Below, in pieces: positions 24,465-29,687 of a DNA stretch of 29,687 bases; position 1 is the first letter of the stretch; each line of letters opens with the position of its first letter. The position numbers and the translations under genes are program-made. This DNA comes from JBCCEV01 sp039030125 (GTDB lineage Bacteria > Pseudomonadota > Gammaproteobacteria > Ga0077536). Under the pieces are notes generated by a model, which did not search any database, was not told the origin of the DNA, and worked only from the letters and a program-made list of their open reading frames with translations. Location of the stretch: assembly GCA_039030125.1 (NCBI GenBank), contig JBCCEV010000033.1, positions 1 to 29,687 of the forward strand, written 5' to 3'.

Positions 24465-26108
24465 CTATTTCCGACACTGCAACGGAAACGGTGACGTAAT
24501 CTGCGCCTCGGTGAGTACCTTAGCGAGTTGATCGGTGGATTTGGGTTGGTAAACATTCCCTTGCGTGTTTTTCGCCACACATGCAGAGGAGCTTTCCGGC
24601 CCCAGCTTCACCACGTGAATCGCTGTCCAGGGTTTCGCCTTCTTGATTGCGGCCGCCGTCGCGCACGGATCGCCGGAGCAGGACTCAATACCGTCCGTTA
24701 GCAAGATGATCACGCCAGATGCGTCTTCTCTCGTGCCATCGAGCTGGCGTGCGGCAAGCCCGATGCTCGCAGCAATGGCCGTGCCGCGCATCGGCTCTAG
24801 GCGATTGACGTAGTCGAGCACCTGACGGCGACCCTTCACTGTCTTAATCTGCTTACAATCGGAAAAGGCGACCAACGAGACAGCAGTGTCACTCGGCGTT
24901 TGACGCAGAACTTTCGTCACGATCGGCTTAGCAACTTCAGAGCGTCGCGGCCCGTACTTGCGTAATGCCTGTGCCGGAAGTCGCTGGCGCACCCAATCCG
25001 CCACAGATGGAAACTTGACCGGCGCTCCGGCACGCCCGGTCATCATTCGCTGCAGCAAACCTTGCATTCCTTGGCGCATCTGCGCTTGGGCGTATTGCTG
25101 TTGGTACGCTTGGTAGTACGGCTTGATTTCGTTCTCTGGCATATTCAGCGGAAACGCCATGCTCGAAGAATTATCGTAAACGAGCACCAAATCCGGGCGC
25201 ACGATCCTTTCGCTCGGACAATACTCGGTCGCCAGCCTTGGCTCGTCCTTCACAACCGGCGGCGTTGGTGGAGGTTGACGCTCGGCGATGCATTGCTCAA
25301 CAAGTGCATCCCTGCGCTCATCTAAGGCTAACAACTCCTTTATTATCATGGATTTATTCGCCTGATTTCGAGCAATCTCGTCGGATAGATCCTCGCTCGG
25401 CCGCTCGCGCTTCTGCGCGATCGGCGTCAGCGGTTGCTGCGCCCACCACACCATTGCCGCCAATAGCGCGAGCATCAAAAGCAGCAGCAGCCAACGCAAC
25501 CACGCGCCGATGCCTATCGCTGACGCGACTGCGCCCTGGCTCGCCACCGTGGCGGCCGCGGAACTGCGCTCTTCAGTGAGACCGGCCGAATCCGTGGGCG
25601 CGTTATCTGTTTGTGTGGCCGCCGAGGATGTCAATGCTGCGCTTGGCGACGGTGCGGCGGCAGGCGACGCTACCGATTCGAAACCCCACGCCGTGACAAC
25701 AGGTTTACCGCCGACCAGATAAATTTGTTGCGCGCTAACCTTTCCACCGAGCGCTTCGAGACCCGCGGCCAGCACAGCAAGGTTGTCAACGCGGCGTTGC
25801 GACAACGTTTCGCCGAATCGTGCGATCTCACCCAGTGCGCTTTGGACCTCGGACACAACCCGCGCCTGCTCGGCCGGCGACAAATCACTAAGGCGTTGTA
25901 CTTCCCCCTCGCGCGTGGTGTACCAATCGACCTGACTCTCACCGGAGCGGCGCGCAGGCCGCGCTAACAGCAGGCTCTGCTCCTCGCTAAGGCGCCTGCG
26001 GATAGCACTTAGAATTTGGCTGGAAAAGTCGATGATCGGTCGACCGCCAACCTGAATCGGCTGCAACGCTGACCATTCACTCGTTTCGAGCAACCTACTT
26101 TGCGCCAT
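24465..26108 (-). CDS. SrfA-like N-domain fused to an exported VWA domain (copy 1)
   Basis: 547 aa, first gene of the minus-strand cluster. Residues 13-145 are a SrfA-type domain (LQPIQVGGRPIIDFSSQI, LLLARPARRSGESQVDWY, IYLVGGKPVVTAWGFE). A low-complexity Ala/Ser/Thr linker leads to a membrane span (about 203-222, ending MVWWAQQPL), a heptad helix with C273, and a VWA domain from about 305, with MIDAS DNSSS (312-316) and LTDGIESCSGDPC. A Gln/Met-rich insert (about 325-365) interrupts the VWA domain. The tail FPLQCRK resembles MSQCKK of copy 2. The ATG at 26108 has a weak AGAAG five bases upstream. The VWA domain should be periplasmic. This and copy 2 look like a tandem duplication of one fusion gene that has since diverged. 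Confidence 0.88.
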   Translation of the reverse strand: MAQSRLLETSEWSALQPIQVGGRPIIDFSSQILSAIRRRLSEEQSLLLARPARRSGESQVDWYTTREGEVQRLSDLSPAEQARVVSEVQSALGEIARFGETLSQRRVDNLAVLAAGLEALGGKVSAQQIYLVGGKPVVTAWGFESVASPAAAPSPSAALTSSAATQTDNAPTDSAGLTEERSSAAATVASQGAVASAIGIGAWLRWLLLLLMLALLAAMVWWAQQPLTPIAQKRERPSEDLSDEIARNQANKSMIIKELLALDERRDALVEQCIAERQPPPTPPVVKDEPRLATEYCPSERIVRPDLVLVYDNSSSMAFPLNMPENEIKPYYQAYQQQYAQAQMRQGMQGLLQRMMTGRAGAPVKFPSVADWVRQRLPAQALRKYGPRRSEVAKPIVTKVLRQTPSDTAVSLVAFSDCKQIKTVKGRRQVLDYVNRLEPMRGTAIAASIGLAARQLDGTREDASGVIILLTDGIESCSGDPCATAAAIKKAKPWTAIHVVKLGPESSSACVAKNTQGNVYQPKSTDQLAKVLTEAQITSPFPLQCRK

Positions 26109-26179
26109 CGTTCTTCTCTGTTCCGCGGGTGCGTCGCACTATGAGTGAACTACTCGTTATCGTACTCTAGGCGCTAAGC
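26109..26179. promoter_or_regulatory. Divergent intergenic region (cluster head / protease)
   Basis: These 71 bases separate the first minus-strand gene from the plus-strand protease, so promoters in both directions are expected here or just inside the coding starts. I do not see a convincing -35/-10 pair on either strand. The imperfect GAGTGAACTACTC (26142-26154) has only 4-base arms and is weak as an operator. Confidence 0.4.
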
Positions 26180-27382
26180 ATGGCACACGCCACGACGAAC
26201 TGGGTACCAAGAAGTATGGCTGAACCCACGACACAAACGGCTGACGAACCGCCACGACGAGCGGGTCCGGGAATGCTGTGGTGGGCACTATTTTTATTGT
26301 TACTGGCATCGATCATAGGCGTCGGCGCATACATCGCGACGCGCAAACCCGACACCGTGGTGGAATGGGTGACACCGCCGCCGCCTGAGGAACAAACCAA
26401 ACTGCTGTCCGAATTAGAGAACGACACAGCAACCTTGTCGGAGCAAGTGGACAGCTTGCGCCAAAGCGTCGAAGTCGGAGAATGCACGCAACTTGAGGCG
26501 CTGGAACCTGTTGACAGAAGTTCGTTGACCACTGAACTTGATGAGCTGAGGCAGGCAGATCCTCCGACTGGGAATCAATCACAGAGTGTTGCGCAGCCGA
26601 CAGCACCAGACCAATCACGACCGAAGCAAGAGGAAACAGAGGAAAATCCGGACGAGCAAAACACCACGGCGGACAAGGATTCAGACAAAGCACTAAAAAA
26701 AGATGAGCTTGTTAGCAAGCTGCGGGCATCGACGGTGCTACTCATTGCGAAGACGACGAGCGGGAAGTATTCCACGGGCACCGGATTTTTTATCGCTGCC
26801 GACACGATCATCACGAATCGGCACGTTGTCGAAGGAGCGGCAAATCGTGAAGTGATGATCACTAGCAAACAACTTGGCAAATTGCACAAGGGCCAGGTCG
26901 TGTCGTTGTCGTCTCAATCCACCATTGGCCAGCCAGACTTTGCTGTGTTGCGCGTCGCGGGCGTGTCGAACAGCCAACCGTTAGCGCTGACCGATCGCTA
27001 CGACGCGCTGCTATCTGTGGTGACCGGCGGCTACCCGGGGCTTAGCATCAAGAATGACAAAGGCTTTCGTGATCTGCTAAAGGGCGATGTAACGGCCGCT
27101 CCGAGCTTGAATATTCACACCGGCGAAATCCGCGCCGTCCAACCTGGACCAACGGGCGGCGAATTACTGCTTCATTCCACCGGAATCTTGCAAGGCAACA
27201 GCGGTGGGCCGCTATTGGATAGGTGTGCACGAGTAGTTGGCGTCAACACGTTCATTGCAGTGGAACAACGCCAAGCGGCGCGGCTGAGTTACGCGTTATC
27301 GTCAAAGGATCTCAAGACGTTTTTGGTGAGCCGCGGCGTTCGTTACAACTCAAACGCTGGAGCATGCCAAGATGGATCATGA
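26180..27382 (+). CDS. Membrane-anchored trypsin-like serine protease
   Basis: 400 aa. A short cytosolic N-terminus ends in basic residues (PPRRAGPG), followed by a membrane span (about 32-52), a heptad helix (about 70-98) closing with C102, a long Pro/Glu/Asp/Gln-rich linker (about 110-175) and a chymotrypsin-fold protease (about 178-390). The triad is visible: H215 in TNRHVV, D253 in QPDFAVLRV and S341 in QGNSGGPL. No PDZ domain is present, unlike DegP/DegS. It should act in the periplasm. ATG 26180 is the longest reading; ATG 26216 (MAEPTTQ) is an equally plausible start, with AAGAAG just before it. It is divergent from the Srf cluster, and its TM-helix-Cys module resembles that of the SrfA-VWA proteins, which links it to the same machine (inference). 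Confidence 0.9.
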   Translation: MAHATTNWVPRSMAEPTTQTADEPPRRAGPGMLWWALFLLLLASIIGVGAYIATRKPDTVVEWVTPPPPEEQTKLLSELENDTATLSEQVDSLRQSVEVGECTQLEALEPVDRSSLTTELDELRQADPPTGNQSQSVAQPTAPDQSRPKQEETEENPDEQNTTADKDSDKALKKDELVSKLRASTVLLIAKTTSGKYSTGTGFFIAADTIITNRHVVEGAANREVMITSKQLGKLHKGQVVSLSSQSTIGQPDFAVLRVAGVSNSQPLALTDRYDALLSVVTGGYPGLSIKNDKGFRDLLKGDVTAAPSLNIHTGEIRAVQPGPTGGELLLHSTGILQGNSGGPLLDRCARVVGVNTFIAVEQRQAARLSYALSSKDLKTFLVSRGVRYNSNAGACQDGS

Positions 27383-28723
27383 CCGCGCGCTCAATTGATT
27401 GAGGAGATCACGCTCTAGTTCGAATAAACCGTAACGGCCATGTCGTAACACCGACAATGCCCGAGGTGTTTGTGGGCGAGACAATCCAACCGTATCCGCG
27501 GCTTCTTGCGTGAGCGCCTTTCCGAATTTCGTCAGCGGCGGGTCGGCGAGGTAATTCTCTAATAGATGTGCCTTCATCAATGGTACGTACAACGCTTGAT
27601 CCGGGGGCGGACACTGGCGGGCGGCGCCAAATTCATCGCGGCAAATGCTGGGAAACCTGTCTTGCCATCCCACAGTCGCAGCGCTGCTTGCAAATTGGCC
27701 GGACGCCACGGCCACAAGGGGGCTAGATCATCTTTCGCCGGCCAGGGGCGTTTCGCGGGTCCGCCAAAAGCGCGCAACATGACAATCCCATCGTCTGCGC
27801 GCGTGAAGTGCTTGATGCGGTCATAACGATATCGAGTTGGCAACGCGTCGTAGCTGGTCGGTGATCCGAGAGAGATGATGCCCAGGCGTTTATTGAAAAT
27901 TTTGGTTCCTGTTCCCTGACGATCTAGTCCCTTATGCAGTCGATACGCGACGCCTTCTGCGAAGAAGTTGCCTTGCCAATGCGCGATCAAGACAAAAAAT
28001 TCTTTTCATGACGCGCTGCCTCATTCGCATGGACATCCAATATGGATTTGGCAATCACTTTAACTAAAGGCAAATCGGCCACGTACGTTATGCCGGTGTT
28101 GCTCGGTAGCACACCAAATGCCTGCCTCGCGCTCTCAACAACATCGAACGGCGCTTGGCCAAACAATCCCTGCCGCCGCGCTTTGTCTAAGTCTTCCGCT
28201 AACTCACACAGCCCCCGCGCCACAATCGCTTTGTTGTTAGCGCACAACTGTTGAATCCAAACCTTCGGGTTGGGATCGGCTCCTGAGGGATTGTGTGTTT
28301 CCTCGGCGAGTACATCTATCTCATTCCCGACACGCACGCGCGTGTCATAGCTCGAACCTTGTTGTAGTGGTTTTCCCCACCGTGAGCCTTTGTCGAGCAG
28401 GTTGCCCGCGAGAAGCGAAGATCTCATTGATAATTGCCGCGCCCTTTGCCCACTTTTGGCGTGTTTGCACCGTTGATGTAGTAGTAGCTGAAGACATTGC
28501 GCAACGACTGCAGCCGTGCGCTCTTTTTTTGTTTCGGGGCCGTACGAAGACACGGGATATTCGTCCAGTACCTTGGTACTCCGGCCCTTCGCAACCGCCC
28601 TGACCCTGCTGGCGATAGACACTGTCGTCGCGAATTGCGCCCTTACGTGTTTGTGCGTCCAGAATGCACGCATAGCGCGAGCACGCAAACTAGTTTGCTT
28701 ATCGACACACCGTGACTCGACAT
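27377..28723 (-). pseudogene. Decayed alpha/beta-hydrolase (lipase-like) gene
   Basis: A gene broken across at least three frames. A possible start at 28723 gives a signal-like MSSHGVSISKLVCVLALCV that soon hits a stop. Around 28495-28430 another frame reads NVFSYYYINGANTPKVGKG, like the opening strand of secreted lipase-like hydrolases. From about 28430 a second frame runs to 27987. A third (about 27990-27640) contains FVLIAHWQGNFFAEG and IISLGSPTS, and a last one (about 27640-27377) contains YVPLMKAHLLENYLADPP. HWQGN matches the HSQGN nucleophile elbow with Ser replaced by Trp (TGG for TCG). One extra T in the six-T run near 27997 would restore EKNFFVLIAHWQG. The family call is inferred from these motifs; some shifts could be sequencing errors. 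Its 3' end overlaps the convergent protease stop by 6 bases. Confidence 0.5.
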
Positions 28724-28747
28724 ACTTTATAGCGTTTACGAGACCTC

Positions 28748-29080
28748 TGGACTTGCCCCGGTTTGTTGGACACCTGAGAAGCGGCGACACTGTCGCCCCA
28801 CGAGGTGTGACCGATGGAAAAGAGAAAACGAAGAGCCTTTTCGGACGAATACAAAGCGGAGGTGGTCAAGCTGATTGTGGATGGAGGTCGTCCACTGGCA
28901 CAGGTGTGCCGAGAGATGGACCTGACACCGAGCGCCGTACGAAGCTGGGTCCGTCAGGCTAACCACGACAATGACTCAAGCCCCGAGGGGGCTCTCACTG
29001 AGAGCGAGCGCGACGAGCTTCGCCGATTGCGTAAAGAGGTCGGTCAACTGCGTCAGGAGCGCGAAATCCTAAAAAAGTCG
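28748..29080 (+). mobile_element. IS3-family insertion sequence, left part
   Basis: The left end starts TGGACTTGCCCCGG at 28748 and continues with TTTGTTGGACACC, the terminal-repeat style of IS3-family elements. The orfA transposase follows. The element is cut by an IS30-type element near 29080, so orfB and the right end are not in the window. It inserted about 25 bases upstream of the apparent start of the decayed hydrolase gene. Confidence 0.75.
28814..29080 (+). pseudogene. IS3-family transposase orfA, interrupted
   Basis: Starts MEKRKRRAFSDEYKAEVV and encodes a helix-turn-helix (LAQVCREMDLTPSAVRSWV) followed by a leucine-zipper-like helix (ELRRLRKEVGQLRQEREIL). This is the orfA (Transposase_8) product of IS3-family elements, which binds the terminal repeats. 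The family normally reads EREILKKAAAFFAKE here. The reading instead departs after EREILKKS, at an AAAAAAG run like the frameshift sites of these elements, where foreign sequence begins at about 29080. The remaining frame to 29188 is an artefact of the fusion. A GAGGTG lies about 6 bases before the ATG. Confidence 0.85.
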
Positions 29081-29687
29081 GTTGTAGATTCAACGGGTCG
29101 ATGCAACAGCTACTCTGGATGCTTCCGTCACCGAGAGTATTCTGATGAAACGAACCTATACTCACGAAGAACGCGAACTGGTTTTTGATCTCTGGAAACA
29201 AGGCGCTGGATTTAGTGAGATCGCCCGTGTGCTTGGCGCCAAACCGGGTTCAGTTTTCACGATCCTAAGGGACCATGGCGGAATAAAGCCGGAAACCAGA
29301 AATCGCCCAGCGCGACATCTTTCGCTCGCAAGACGCGCCTCACCTTACTGCTAAAGATTGCTGGCAAAGACGCGATTTCGGTTAACTCGGCCCTGGTGAG
29401 AGCTTTCGTTGAACTCCCTGACTCGATGAAGAAATCATTGACATGGGATCGAGGAATGGAACTGGCTAAGCATCTTGAACTGAGTCAAAAAACTGGAATA
29501 GCGGTGTACTTCTGTGATCCGCAAAGCCCCTGGCAACGAGGTACAAACGAAAACGCCAATGGGCTCATAAGACAACATTTTCCGAAGAAAACCCGGTTAG
29601 ATTGCCACACGCAAAGCGTCCTCGATCAGGTCGCAATGCAACTCAACAATAGACCCAGAAAAGTCTTGAATTTCAAAACGCCCTGTG
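29080..29687 (+). mobile_element. IS30-family element, internally deleted, nested in IS3
   Basis: Sequence from about 29080 (GTTGTAGATTCAACGGG, then TCGATGCAAC) looks like the end of an IS30-family element and interrupts the IS3 orfA. The transposase N-terminus begins at 29145 and its C-terminal part reaches the window edge, so the right end is outside the window. The central part is missing (junction near 29327-29330). Confidence 0.7.
29145..29687 (+). pseudogene. IS30-family transposase with internal deletion
   Basis: The frame from 29145 gives an IS30-type N-terminus (MKRTYTHEERELVFDLWKQ, a helix-turn-helix with FSEIARVLGAKPGSV, then HLSLA). At about 29327-29330 the reading jumps to another frame giving RKTRLTLLLKIAGKDAI, TWDRGMELAKH, YFCDPQSPWQRGTNENANG and LNNRPRKVLNFKTPC, the C-terminal catalytic part of IS30 transposases, including the later Asp (DRG) and the Glu (TNENANG) of the DDE triad. 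The region with the first catalytic Asp and the second DNA-binding part, normally well over 150 residues, is absent and the frames do not match, so the protein cannot be functional. The gene runs off the window end. Confidence 0.8.

Noticed and set aside
26142..26154. GAGTGAACTACTC as an operator in the divergent gap
   Set aside because: Only 4-base arms with mismatched centre; easily found by chance.
172..27382. Type VI secretion system reading of the cluster (FHA, VWA, lipoprotein, Sel1)
   Set aside because: No TssB/C, TssK, TssM, Hcp, VgrG or ClpV-like protein is present; only generic accessory domains overlap.
28516..28962. Plus-strand reading of 148 aa running into the IS3 end
   Set aside because: Crosses the IS3 terminal repeat and the decayed hydrolase antisense; not a plausible gene.
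1..29687. CRISPR arrays, tRNA or rRNA genes
   Set aside because: No regularly spaced direct repeats and no cloverleaf or rRNA-like stretch was seen on either strand.

Overview
The window comes from a Gram-negative bacterium, most likely a gammaproteobacterium. It has an OM-type lipoprotein, a LolD/FtsX-type ABC pair, proteins recognisable as the SrfA/SrfB/SrfC family first described in Salmonella, and IS3- and IS30-family insertion sequences. Base composition is moderately GC-rich, GTG starts are common, and no tRNA, rRNA or CRISPR was seen. The species cannot be told from the sequence.

Layout. About 26 kb (positions 26108 down to 172) is one tightly packed minus-strand gene cluster, most gaps being under 100 bases or overlaps. 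In transcription order it encodes: a SrfA-like/VWA fusion (26108-24465), a second SrfA-like/VWA fusion (24380-22752), a SrfA protein (22755-21349), SrfB, Hsp70/actin-like (21272-18303), SrfC, a P-loop GTPase (18274-15527), a membrane protein with Sel1-like repeats (15514-14273), a 309-base gap holding a long inverted repeat and a good sigma-70-like promoter, an exported VWA protein (13963-11960), a LolD/MacB-like ATPase (11941-11204), an FtsX-like permease (11210-9996), an exported FGE/SUMF1-like protein lacking the catalytic cysteine region (10006-8342), an exported coiled-coil protein with a glycine-rich hydrophobic patch (8291-7383), a coiled-coil lipoprotein (7396-6866), a two-FHA ABCG-type transporter (6780-4522), a membrane-anchored unknown (4420-3368) and a TIR domain-TM-beta-propeller protein (3342-172). 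A membrane-anchored trypsin-like protease (26180-27382) is transcribed divergently from the head of the cluster.

Right flank. Positions 27377-28723 hold a decayed alpha/beta-hydrolase (lipase-like) gene with several frameshifts and a Ser-to-Trp change at the apparent nucleophile. Beside it, from 28748 to the window end, is a nested insertion-sequence wreck: an IS3-family orfA interrupted by an internally deleted IS30-family element.

How it may work (inference). The cluster joins two cytosolic nucleotide-driven proteins (SrfB, SrfC), several single-pass membrane proteins with cytosolic N-termini and exported C-termini (three SrfA-like, the Sel1 protein, the TIR protein, the protease), exported VWA and FGE-like binding modules, long periplasmic coiled coils including one likely outer-membrane lipoprotein, and two ABC transporters, one reading phosphothreonine through FHA. 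This is the parts list of an envelope-spanning machine with a TIR receptor or effector attached. I know of no described system with this full composition. The best-supported novel elements are the SrfA triplication with VWA fusion, the TIR-TM-propeller protein, and their co-location with the SrfBC core.
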